DNA of 64,000 nucleotides from Haladaptatus sp. R4 (GTDB lineage Archaea; Halobacteriota; Halobacteria; Halobacteriales; Haladaptataceae), in the NCBI RefSeq assembly GCF_001625445.1, contig NZ_LWHG01000021.1, positions 1 to 64,000 on the forward strand, written 5' to 3'. The translations under genes were made by a program, and so were the position numbers. Positions 54,883 to 63,406 of this stretch are shown piece by piece. Every line of letters begins with the position of its first letter. The stretch's first letter is position 1. The notes under the pieces are model-generated. The model saw only the letters and a list, made by a program, of their open reading frames with translations. It was not told where the DNA came from and made no database searches.

Positions 54883-55631
54883 GCCTCACCGTCCTCAAAC
54901 TCGGCGGGAGCGTCATCACGGACAAGGACCGCCCCGACACGTTGGACGGGGAGATGCTGGACTTCGTCGCGGACGCAGTGGATGAGGGCAGAAGTGGCGG
55001 CCAGACGGACGACCTCGTGCTCGTCCACGGTGCCGGGAGTTTCGGCCACCACCACGCGAGCAAACACGGCGTTTCGAAGACGGTCGGCAGCACAGATATC
55101 GAAGCCGTCATCGACATTCACGGCGCGATGGAAACCCTCGATCAGTTCGTCCTCTCCCGACTGCACGAACGCGACGTTCCGGCCGTTCCGGTTCACCCGT
55201 TTTCGGTCGCTTCCCGCGATTCGGACGCGAACCTCTCGCTGCCGGTTGAGCAAATCGCGACGATGCTCGGCGAAGGGTTCGTCCCGGTGCTCTACGGCGA
55301 CGTCGTGATTCACGAGGGAAAGGGCGTCACCATCGTCAGCGGTGACGAACTGGTCGCGTCCGTCGCGCGCCAACTCGACGCCGACCGCGTCGGCTTCTGT
55401 TCGACGGTCCCCGGCGTGCTGGACGACGAGGACGCCGTGATTCCCGAGATTACGTCGTACGACCAAGTCGCGGACGTGCTCGGCGAGAGCGAATCCACCG
55501 ACGTGACCGGCGGCATGGCCGGGAAAGTGAACGCGCTGCTCGAACTCGGCGCACCCGCTTCGATTTTCGGTCCCGACGACGTGCGCGCGTTTCTGGCCGG
55601 GGACAATCCGGGAACGAGAATCGACGGGTAG
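54879..55631 (+). CDS. ipk: isopentenyl phosphate kinase
   Basis: IPK converts isopentenyl phosphate to isopentenyl diphosphate, the last step of the archaeal mevalonate route. VLKLGGSVITDKDRPDTLDGE and VHGAGSFGHHHASKHGVSKTVG with the catalytic His are clear; YGDVVIHEGKGVTIVSGDELVASVARQL follows. It is 250 aa. Mvk, ipk and the decarboxylase at 57430 together give the phosphomevalonate-decarboxylase route described in Haloferax volcanii. Confidence 0.95.
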   Translation: MSLTVLKLGGSVITDKDRPDTLDGEMLDFVADAVDEGRSGGQTDDLVLVHGAGSFGHHHASKHGVSKTVGSTDIEAVIDIHGAMETLDQFVLSRLHERDVPAVPVHPFSVASRDSDANLSLPVEQIATMLGEGFVPVLYGDVVIHEGKGVTIVSGDELVASVARQLDADRVGFCSTVPGVLDDEDAVIPEITSYDQVADVLGESESTDVTGGMAGKVNALLELGAPASIFGPDDVRAFLAGDNPGTRIDG

Positions 55632-55763
55632 GAAAATCGCTGCGAGACGACTTTTATGAGAACGAAGTAACAGTGAATAGAAAGGGGCCCAAAAAGTCCC
55701 GTCCGCCTGTTACGAGAGGTTTCTGTCGGTGTTACGGTTACAGATGCCGAGCCACAATGAAGA

Positions 55764-56100
55764 CCGCCTCCGCACTGCGCCCAATCCTCCCCAGCCGATT
55801 CCCGGCACTCCTTCCAGTCGTGCCGCTCATCCCTCGCGCGGGCGCACTGGCGTGCGCCTTCGCGCGCCGTGCATTGATTATATCCCATATTCTGTCCAAC
55901 CGAGTGGCGCGCGCTGACACCGGTTGGAGGCCAGCGTTCGGCCGACAGCCGGTGTCAATAGCGTGCGAGGGATGACGACCGAGGAGCGCTAGCGACGAGC
56001 GGAGTTCTCGTGAACAACGAAGGAGTGAACGAGAGCACGGGAGAGCGAAGCTCTCCCGGAGGAATCGGCTGGGGAGGGTCGTGGCGCGGTGCGGAGGCGG
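55764..56100. repeat. long imperfect inverted repeat
   Basis: CCGCCTCCGCACTGCG (55764-55779) plus CCTCCCCAGCCGATTCC pairs imperfectly with GGAATCGGCTGGGGAGG (56061-56077) and GCGGTGCGGAGGCGG (56086-56100). The inner part contains a second inverted pair around GCGAGGGATGA and the 9-bp perfect pair TGACACCGG/CCGGTGTCA. The pattern resembles a miniature inverted-repeat element without a transposase. Confidence 0.65.
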
Positions 56101-56126
56101 GGCGGTAGCGGTGGTGTGGGTGGATT

Positions 56127-56242
56127 GAAAGGGGCCGTCCGCTCGCGCTTGCGTGGTCGTCTCCACGAGCAACTATTCTGGCCGGGCGTTGCTGAGCGGC
56201 CAGAATATCTCGTGGAGCGGCCGCGAGCGGGCGGGGGCTTTC
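56127..56242. repeat. 115-nt hairpin, possible structured RNA
   Basis: GAAAGGGGCCGTCCGCTCGCG (56127-56147) pairs with CGCGAGCGGGCGGGGGCTTTC (56222-56242) with few mismatches. Inside, CTCCACGAG pairs exactly with CTCGTGGAG, and ATTCTGGCCG pairs exactly with CGGCCAGAAT around a 12-nt loop. The nested pairing makes one long rod-like hairpin, unlike a simple terminator. Confidence 0.7.
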
Positions 56243-56359
56243 GAGGTAGTCTACTCCCCAACAACTGCAATCACAAATCCAGCAAACACTCCTGTGCGTA
56301 GCGAGCGCGATAGATATCTCGAAATCGTCTTCTCTTCAGTATGAATCCCGTTAACTCCT

Positions 56360-57046
56360 TCACGCCCACGATTCGCCGCTGGCGAGGTCTGTGTCGTTGT
56401 CGAGTTTCGAGGAGGGACAGATATCTTCCAGAATACAGTCCTCGCAGTCCGGATTTCGGGCCGTGCAGGTCGCCCGGCCGTGGCTGATGAACAGGTGGGT
56501 GAGCCACTGCCAGTCCTCCTCGGGGACGAACGTCATCAAGTCCTCCTCGATTTTCTTCGGCGTCTTCTCCTCGGTCAGCCCCAATCGGCGCGAGAGTCGC
56601 TGGACGTGGGTGTCCACGACGATTCCTTCGACGACATCGTGGCCGTGCTGGAGCACGACGTTGGCAGTCTTCCGGCCGACGCCCGTGAGGTCGGTCAGTT
56701 CGGTCATCGTGTCCGGCACCTCGCCGTCGTGTTCCTCGATGATGGTTTGACAGGCGCTGTTGATCCACTTCGCCTTGTTGTTGTAGTAGGTGATGGAGTT
56801 CAAGTCCTCCGCGAGTTCGTCCACGTCGGCGTTCGCGAAGTCCTCCGCCGACGTGTACTTCTCGAACAGGTGTTCGGTCTCCTTGTTCACGCGCTCGTCG
56901 GTGCATTGGGCCGAGAGCATCACGGCGATGAGCAGTTCGAGTCGATTGGAGAAGTTCAGCGAGATGGTCGCATCGGGATATTCGTCGTACAGCCTGTCCA
57001 CGATTTCGTCCAGTTGTTCCTCCCGCGTGTCGAGTGGGACGCCCAT
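56360..57046 (-). CDS. nth: endonuclease III
   Basis: This base-excision DNA glycosylase/AP lyase removes oxidised pyrimidines. The helix-hairpin-helix with catalytic Lys is LTDLTGVGRKTANVVL, the catalytic Asp is in VVDTHVQRLSRRLGL, and the [4Fe-4S] ligands are CTARNPDCEDCILEDIC (C-x6-C-x2-C-x5-C). At 228 aa it is typical. It is divergent from the small membrane gene at 57166. Confidence 0.96.
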   Translation of the reverse strand: MGVPLDTREEQLDEIVDRLYDEYPDATISLNFSNRLELLIAVMLSAQCTDERVNKETEHLFEKYTSAEDFANADVDELAEDLNSITYYNNKAKWINSACQTIIEEHDGEVPDTMTELTDLTGVGRKTANVVLQHGHDVVEGIVVDTHVQRLSRRLGLTEEKTPKKIEEDLMTFVPEEDWQWLTHLFISHGRATCTARNPDCEDCILEDICPSSKLDNDTDLASGESWA

Positions 57047-57165
57047 GTCGGAGTCCTCGGAGGGCGTCGGTTTGAGTGGTTCGGTGTTTCGGTGGTTTGC
57101 TGATTCGGTGTTTCGACGTTCCGAGCGGGAAAAGAACCATCATGCGGGATTCCCAACTGGTGAGC

Positions 57166-57363
57166 ATGGCCACCGATAGCGCCCCCGTTTCGTGGACGGA
57201 CCCGAACTACGTCGCGGCGGTCGTCGGCGTGCTCGCCGTCGGCGCTCTCTACTTCTACAGCGCGTGGACGGGGTCCGGGCCGACGACGGACGAGATCACG
57301 TTCGTCCTCCTCGCCGTCTTCCTTCCGACGACGCTCGCCTACGAAATCGCACGGCGTTTCTGA
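57166..57363 (+). CDS. small membrane protein, 65 aa
   Basis: Two hydrophobic segments, YVAAVVGVLAVGALYFYSAW and ITFVLLAVFLPTTLAYEIARRF, follow a short polar start MATDSAPVSWTDPN. GGTGAG precedes the ATG at 57166; an alternative ATG at 57142 would add eight residues. It lies 66 bp before the decarboxylase gene, so cotranscription is possible. Function unknown. Confidence 0.68.
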   Translation: MATDSAPVSWTDPNYVAAVVGVLAVGALYFYSAWTGSGPTTDEITFVLLAVFLPTTLAYEIARRF

Positions 57364-57429
57364 GAATCCGCCTCACTCCGATGCTCGAAATCCAGAGAGT
57401 TTAAACGCCAGTCACACAGCCATCTCCGT

Positions 57430-58404
57430 ATGAAAGCGACCGCGAAGGCCCACCCGATTCAGGGGTTGGTCAAGTACCACGGGATGCGCGACGAGGAACA
57501 GCGATACCCGTACCACGACAGCATCAGCGTCTGTACCGCGCCGAGCAACACCACGACGACCGTCGAGTTCGACGAGTCGTTCGAATCGGACACCTTCGTC
57601 GTCGACGGCGAGGAACTGACGGGCCACGCCGCTGACCGCGTTCGCAAAGTCGTCTCGCGCGTTCGGGAGCTCGCGGAAATCGACACCCGCGTCCGATTGG
57701 AGAGCGAGAACAGCTTCCCCTCGAACGTCGGCCTCGGCTCTTCTTCGTCGGGATTCGCCGCCGCCGCGATGGCCGCCGTGGAGGCCGCCGGTCTCGACCT
57801 CTCGCGTCCGGACATCTCGACTATCGCGCGTCTCGGGTCGTCCTCCGCGGCCCGCGCCGTGACGGGCGGGTTCTCGGACCTCCACATGGGCCTGAACGAC
57901 CACGACTGCCGTTCCGAGCGACTTGAGTCGCCGCTCGAAGACGACGTTCGCATCGTCGCCGGACTGGTCCCAGCGTACAAGGAAACCGAGGAGGCCCACC
58001 GCGAGGCCGCCGACAGCCACATGTTCGAGGCGCGACTGGCCCACATCCACGACCAACTCGTGGAGATGCGCGACGCGCTCCGCGTGGGCGACTTCGACCG
58101 CGTGTTCGAGACGGCCGAACACGACTCGCTGTCGCTCGCCGCGACGACGATGACCGGTCCGGCGGGATGGGTGTACTGGAAGCCCGAAACGCTCGAAATC
58201 TTCGACACGGTTCGGGAACTCCGCAACGAAGAGGGCGTTCCGGCCTACTACTCCACCGACACGGGTGCGAGCGTTTACATCAACACGACGGCCGAGTACG
58301 TGGATGAGGTGGAGGACGCCATCGCCGACTGCGGCGTCGAGACCATGAGTTGGAAGGTCGGTGGACCGGCCCGAATCCTCCCCGAGGAAGACGCGCTGTT
58401 CTGA
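57430..58404 (+). CDS. mvaD: phosphomevalonate decarboxylase
   Basis: This GHMP-family decarboxylase has KATAKAHPIQGLVKYHGMRDEEQRYPYHDSISV, the ATP loop NSFPSNVGLGSSSSGFAAAAMA and the late YWKPETLEIFDTVRELR. In Haloferax volcanii the homologous protein decarboxylates mevalonate 5-phosphate to isopentenyl phosphate, which ipk then uses. The role here is inferred from that family and from the neighbouring mvk and ipk. The length of 324 aa matches. Confidence 0.92.
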   Translation: MKATAKAHPIQGLVKYHGMRDEEQRYPYHDSISVCTAPSNTTTTVEFDESFESDTFVVDGEELTGHAADRVRKVVSRVRELAEIDTRVRLESENSFPSNVGLGSSSSGFAAAAMAAVEAAGLDLSRPDISTIARLGSSSAARAVTGGFSDLHMGLNDHDCRSERLESPLEDDVRIVAGLVPAYKETEEAHREAADSHMFEARLAHIHDQLVEMRDALRVGDFDRVFETAEHDSLSLAATTMTGPAGWVYWKPETLEIFDTVRELRNEEGVPAYYSTDTGASVYINTTAEYVDEVEDAIADCGVETMSWKVGGPARILPEEDALF

Positions 58405-58475
58405 GACCGAGAGACCGACCGGTTTTCGACCTCTCATTTTATGCGGGGAGTACGCCTTTCACCTTCCCGCCCGTT

Positions 58476-59628
58476 ATGCCTCGCATGCAAATCGCAGTTC
58501 TCGGCGCTGGCTACGCCGGTCTGGCCCTCGCTCGGAAACTCGAAAAAGAACTTCCCGACGAGACGAATCTGGTCGTCGTCGAGGAGACCGGACACCACCT
58601 CGTCCAACACGAACTCCATCGGGTCATCCGACGGCCGTCGCTCGCCGACCAAATTTCCATTCCGCTGACTGAAGTCCTCGACTGCGAGATACGCGAAACC
58701 CGCGTCGAGTCGGTGGACCCGGACGACGGAAGCGTCGTCCTTGCAGACGATGCCGACGACGAACTCGACATCGACGACCCTGACGAACTCGACTACGACT
58801 ACGCCGCCGTCTGTCTCGGTGCCGAAACCGCCTTCTATGACCTCCCCGGCGTCGAGGAACATGCGATTCCGTTGAAGCGACTCGACCACGCCGAAGAGAT
58901 TCGGGAGGGGTTTCTGGACGCCGACGGCGGACGCGTCGTGGTCGGTGGAGCAGGGCTGTCCGGCGTGCAGGTCGCGGGTGAACTGGCCGCCCTCGCCGAC
59001 GAGGAGTTGATGGACGTGAAAATCGTCCTGCTCGAACAGTTCGACCACGTCGCACCCGCGTTCCCCGCCAACTTTCAGGAAGCGGTCAGGGAGCAACTCG
59101 AAGCGCGCGACATCGAGATTCGAACCGGGACGGCAGTCGAACGGGCCGACGACGGGACGATCACGCTGGCGGACGGCGAGACGCTGGACTACGACGAGTT
59201 CGTCTGGACGGGCGGCATCCGCGGGTCGGACGCGATGGACGGAGACCGCGCCCGCGTCGATAGCACGCTTCGACTCGGCGACGGAACCTTCGTCGTGGGC
59301 GATGCCGCACAGGTCGTGGACGGCGACGGCGAGGCGGTTCCGGCGAGCGCACAGTCGGCCGTGCGGGAAGCGCGCGTCGTCGCCGACAACATCGTTCGAT
59401 TGGTCGAGGAGGGACGACGTGTTCGACCCGCGCCTCGATCAGTTCACGTTCAACTCGCCGGGATGGCTCGTCTCGGTCGGCGACGGTGCGGTCGCACAGG
59501 TCGGCCCGACGGTCGTCACCGGGACGGCGGCGAAGGCGCTCAAAGCGACGGTCGGCGCTGGATATCTCTCGTCGGTGGGTGCGGTTCGAAACGCGGTCGA
59601 TTTGATCGGAGAAGAGTTGGGCGACTAA
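58476..59628 (+). CDS. FAD-dependent NADH dehydrogenase-type oxidoreductase, frameshifted
   Basis: It starts with the FAD motif AVLGAGYAGLALARKLEKEL, carries the NAD motif VVVGGAGLSGVQVAGELAAL near residue 155 and the FAD-binding end TFVVGDAAQVVDGDGEAVPASAQSAVREARVVADNIV. It resembles type II NADH dehydrogenases and sulfide:quinone reductases. After VRLVEEG the first frame turns Arg-rich; another plus frame supplies DDVFDPRLDQFTFNSPGWLVSVGDGAVAQVG... to 59628. The break is near 59410. The C-terminal segment is the quinone/membrane-facing part. Start MPRMQIAVLG; the second ATG at 58485 is also possible. Confidence 0.86.
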
Positions 59629-59981
59629 ACTCCCGGAATCCCGAGCGAGGAGAACGTCAGGACGTCCAGGATGGCCAGCACGTAGGTGATGACGACGACC
59701 GAGAGCCAGCCGATGAGGCCGATCCCGATGGCGTTGCCCCAACCGCCGGGGTAGCGCCAGTTGATGACCCAGATCCACGCGACGAGGATGACGATCCAGC
59801 CGAACAGCCAGCCGAGCAGTACCGCGACGATTCCACCGATGACCGAGCCGACGATGGCAGTGATGAGCGCGTAACCGTAGTCGTCCGTTCCCGTGACGAC
59901 CCGCGCACCGATGTAAATGCCGAGGGCACCGATGAGCAGGCTCACGATGAAGCCGACGACGGAACCGATGAAGGATAGCAT
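59625..59981 (-). CDS. membrane protein, 118 aa
   Basis: Most of the protein is hydrophobic, in about four helices: SFIGSVVGFIVSLLIGALGIYIG, ALITAIVGSVIGGIVAVLLG, FGWIVILVAWIWVINW and IGIGLIGWLSVVVITYVLAI. Similar haloarchaeal proteins are uncharacterised. The start MLSFIGSV is preferred because the upstream frame is not membrane-like. Its stop overlaps that of the FAD oxidoreductase gene by 4 bp. Confidence 0.8.
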   Translation of the reverse strand: MLSFIGSVVGFIVSLLIGALGIYIGARVVTGTDDYGYALITAIVGSVIGGIVAVLLGWLFGWIVILVAWIWVINWRYPGGWGNAIGIGLIGWLSVVVITYVLAILDVLTFSSLGIPGV

Positions 59982-60123
59982 CGTGATTCCCTTTACGACG
60001 AACCTGTTTTTATATGAACCGCTTGTGGTTCGGCCGAAGGGTAGGGCCGAAGGGTGGGCCGAAATATGTATACCGAACGAATCCAGCATCAACTTTAAGG
60101 TACTGGCTCCTCCTTGGCTCATC

Positions 60124-60345
60124 ATGGCACGCGAACCAACACTCGACACGATACTGCTTGGCGCAGTCGGGGCCGGTGCCGCGGCGATAGTCGGAACCCG
60201 CGCACTGGAGTACTACCGGGAGCGCTATCGTCGCTCGGGACCCTCCGTCGTCTGCACGGAATGCGGCGAGGAGATGCCCATCGACGACGTTCTCGACCCG
60301 ACAGTCACCTGCGCATGTGCGACCAGTAACATTCGAACGGACTGA
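60124..60345 (+). CDS. small protein with membrane helix and Cys pairs, 73 aa
   Basis: MAREPTLDTILLGAVGAGAAAIVGTRALEYYRERYRR has a short hydrophobic helix. It is followed by VCTECGEEMPIDDVLDPTVTCACATSNI with CxxC and CxC, a possible zinc or metal site. No family is known to me. It is divergent from the membrane gene at 59981. Confidence 0.62.
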   Translation: MAREPTLDTILLGAVGAGAAAIVGTRALEYYRERYRRSGPSVVCTECGEEMPIDDVLDPTVTCACATSNIRTD

Positions 60346-60626
60346 GAAACCGCTACTCGAACGGATTGAGAATTCACTGCGTGCCACGACGTTCACTTTT
60401 GAGACGAAATCGCGACGGGGAGTTAGGCGCGACGCAAACTGCCGCGAAGTCCCCGCTCGGTTACTCAGATGAGGAGTAGAGCAAAGAACGCCACGACGAG
60501 CCATCGCCTCGTTTGGGAGCAGCGCGTCGGCGAATAGCCCCAGACGGTCGAATTCGACAGTTGGTACCCAACACGGTCGATTCCGACGAATCTATCGCCC
60601 AGGAGGCCGAACGTCGAAACGAACAG

Positions 60627-61082
60627 ATGGCAACCGAACCCGACTCCGAAGAACCCACCGACGGGCCCGATCACCCCGTGTTGCTGTTCGACGGCGTCTG
60701 TAACCTCTGTAACGCTGTCGTTCGGTTCACGGTGCGGTTCGACGAGGCGGGAACGTTCCGCTTCGCGCCGCTTCAGTCCGAAGTCGGGCAATCGCTCCTC
60801 TCCCGCCACGACCTCCCGATGGACGAGTTCGACTCGTTCGTGCTCGTGGACGGCGAGAACTGTTACACCCGTTCGACCGCCGCGCTTCGCGTCTGTCGGG
60901 AACTCGACGGTCCGTGGCCGCTTCTGTACCCGCTTATCTATCTTCCTGAGGCAGTTCGTGACCCGGTGTACGACCTGATAGCGAAATACCGCTACCGAAT
61001 CTTCGGCCGGAAGGACGAGTGTCCGATACCGCCTCCCGAAATCCGCGAGCGGTTCGTGGAGCGCTCGCTCGACTCCGTTTGA
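60627..61082 (+). CDS. DCC-family (DUF393) thiol-disulfide protein
   Basis: The motif LLFDGVCNLCNAVVRF near residues 20-35 is the DxxCxxC of the DCC family. The rest (FAPLQSEVGQSLLSRHDLPMDEFDSFVLVDGENCYTRSTAALRVCREL and ...YDLIAKYRYRIFGRKDECPIPP) is complete. At 151 aa it is intact, unlike its paralogue at 3660. A role in thiol redox is predicted. The start MATEPDSE fits; upstream frame is Arg-rich. Confidence 0.88.
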   Translation: MATEPDSEEPTDGPDHPVLLFDGVCNLCNAVVRFTVRFDEAGTFRFAPLQSEVGQSLLSRHDLPMDEFDSFVLVDGENCYTRSTAALRVCRELDGPWPLLYPLIYLPEAVRDPVYDLIAKYRYRIFGRKDECPIPPPEIRERFVERSLDSV

Positions 61083-61478
61083 ATTCCGTTATTCTCGACT
61101 CCGTCTGATTCGACATTCACGACGTTTGGCATCCCCTACTCGCGTTTGACCGTCCTTACGCTCCGGTTTGATCTCTCCTACCAACACGTTTGCACTCCCC
61201 TACCCAGCGGGTAGGCTGCTTCTTCCCGTCCGTTCGCACCCACTGATTCAACGGTAGGATGACGCACATCGGCCACAGGCCGCGTATAACAATGGTTCGG
61301 TACCGCCAGTTGAATTTCAGTGAGAACGGATGAACGAAAGGCCACACCAAATCGAGTCAGGATGTCGTTCCGGAGAACGGGTCGCCCAACCGCCGCCATC
61401 GAACGGTCGGACTAACGACCACTACGCTGGAACTACGGAGGAGAAGGGAAGACGGGTGGTTTCCGGAGGGAAAGGCAC
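61083..61478. other. intergenic region, no supported gene
   Basis: Both strands contain short open frames, but none has acidic composition or a domain. The DNA composition differs from the flanking genes. It probably carries the promoter of the asparagine-synthase-like gene. Confidence 0.45.
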
Positions 61479-63406
61479 ATGGTAGGGTTGTTCGGTGCGT
61501 TCGGTCCGCGAAGGGTCGGCTTAGACGAGTTTCCGAGCATGCAGTGGGGAGGAGAGCGAACCGACTCGTTCGCCGACGAACGGGTCGCCGTGACCAGCGG
61601 ATTCCACCGACTCCTCGCCGACGAGCAACCCGCCCGAACCGTCACCGGCGACACGCTGGTGTGGATCATCGGCGACGTGTACGGCTTCGAGCGGAACGGC
61701 TCTTACCAAGCACGCCCGGACTCCATCGACTCCCCCACGTACTGTGCGAACCTGTACGAATCGTACGGTATCGACTTCGTCGAAGGGGTGAACGGACAGT
61801 TCGCGGGCATCGTCTACGACCGCGAGAACGGAACCGTCTCCCTGCTGACCGACCGACTGGGTTCGTATCCCCTGTTCCACACCCGCGTGGGCGACACCCT
61901 GGTGTGTTCGACCGACATTCAGACGCTCGCCGAATACCCCGGCGTCGACCCAGAATTCGACCGCGACTACCTCGCGGAGTACCTCGCGTTCAAACGGTCG
62001 TTCGGCGTGACGACGCCGCTCTCCGGCGTCGAAAAGCTCCCGCCCGCGTCGGTCACGACCGTCGATGACGACGGGAACACGACGGAGTCACGTTGTTACT
62101 GGCGGCCCGAATTCACCCCGCGAGACGAACCGTTCGAGAACTTCGTCGAGGAGTTCGTCTCGCGGTTCCGGCGAATCATCGACGAATGGGTACGGGAGGA
62201 TCGAACGTACGGACTGCTGTTGAGCGGCGGGAGCGATTCGCGCCTGGTGATGTCCGCGATGAACCAGCCAGTGATCGGCTTTCACATGAACGACTGGCGA
62301 AACCGCGAGGCGCGGATCGCCGACCGAATCGCGGCGGCCGCCGGGAACGAACTCCTCTTCCTGCCCCGCACCGACGACTATCGACGGCGAAGCTTGGAGC
62401 GTAACCCGTCGCTCTCGAACTTCGACGGCTGGTACAAACAGGGGTATCCGACGGGGTTCGCGGAGGAACTCACGGGAACGGTGGACGTACTCCTCTCGGG
62501 TCTGTACGCCGATACCCTGTTCAAGGGCCACCAGATACCGTCGCCGAAACTGTCGCTCGGTTCGTTCGGGAACGTCACGCTTCCGGTCGAAGATCGGATT
62601 CGGACGATCGACGAGTTCATCGACGGACTGGCGGTCGAGACGCCGAGCTATTTCGACGGCGATGTGGACGTCGAATCGGTCCTCCGGGAGAACATCTCCG
62701 TCACGGCGGACGGCGAAATCGACCACCACGGTGTCCGATACCGGTCGATGCGGGAACTCGTCCTCTGTGGCGAGTACTACCCGCTGTCGAACGACACCGA
62801 ACTCATCTACACGAACAGCCTCCGACAGATTCGACCGTACCGGACGCCGTTTCTCGACAACCGGCTCATCGACCTCCATCTCTCGATGCCCATCCAATAT
62901 CAGCTTCGGCGCAACCTCATGCACCGCGCCATCGAGCGGTTCGATTCGCGTCTCGCCGCCGTTCCGCATTCGGAATCCGGCGTTCGAATCGACCGCTCGT
63001 TCCCGGTCGAATACGCCGGTAAACACCTGAACGCGCTTCGGTGGAAGCTCTTCGAGAGGGAGGAACCGCCGCGACCGTGGTGCACGCACGGACCGTGGCC
63101 CGACGACGAGGAGTTCGTGCGGCAAAGCGAGTTCGTTCGGGACGCGCTCGCGGACGACCGGGACCTCGTGGACTCCCTCCCGTTCCTCGACTGGGACGGC
63201 GTGAACCGATGCTACGAGGACCACCTCGGCGGCGAGGACAACGCCGTCGAACTGTACACGCTGTTGACCCTGTTGGAGATGCCGGTCACGAAACGGATCG
63301 GTGGTGACTCGGATGCTGGCGGGACCCCGTTGAGCGCCCCCTCCGGACCGACCACCGAGCGACCACGTCTTCGACTGCGACCGCCGACGGAGGTGACGGG
63401 GAGTGA
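61479..63406 (+). CDS. asparagine-synthase-like protein, no glutaminase Cys, frameshifted end
   Basis: The protein resembles asparagine synthetase B. It has an N-terminal glutamine-amidotransferase fold (VNGQFAGIVYDRENGTVSLLTDRLGSYPLFHT) and a synthetase domain with the PP-loop LLLSGGSDSRLVMSAM near residue 250 and QIRPYRTPFLDNRLIDL. The class II amidotransferase needs Cys at position 2; here the start is MVGLFGAF, so glutamine cleavage is not expected. The frame continues to 63917, across the next gene. A one-base deletion near 63290-63345 would give an end TTSSTATADGGDGE with TGA at 63404-63406, overlapping the next GTG. Such proteins often modify surface glycans or peptides. Confidence 0.82.
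63389..63396 (+). promoter_or_regulatory. Shine-Dalgarno site before the phosphatase gene
   Basis: GGAGGTGA stands 6 nt before the GTG at 63403. This decides the start of the phosphatase-family gene and supports the end of the upstream gene at 63406. Confidence 0.75.

Larger units (their letters stand above)
55632..56359. other. 728-bp non-coding palindromic region
   Basis: No gene is supported here. Two larger structures fill it: an inverted repeat with arms at 55764-55803 and 56060-56100, and a hairpin at 56127-56242. Further palindromes lie inside, for example TGACACCGG/CCGGTGTCA (55915-55957). GAAAGGGGCC occurs as a direct repeat at 55680 and 56127. Frames open on both strands encode Arg/Ser-rich, non-acidic sequence and are rejected. 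In many archaea RNase J and a prenyl transferase follow ipk; they are absent here. Confidence 0.7.

Noticed and set aside
55680-56140. GAAAGGGGCC direct repeats resembling the end of haloarchaeal CRISPR repeats
   Set aside because: Only two copies occur, 447 bp apart, with no regular spacing and no cas genes in the window.
55738-56172. Minus-strand frame of 144 codons in the palindromic region
   Set aside because: It is Arg/Ser/Ala-rich and not acidic, and it runs through inverted repeats; it looks like a chance frame in GC-rich DNA.
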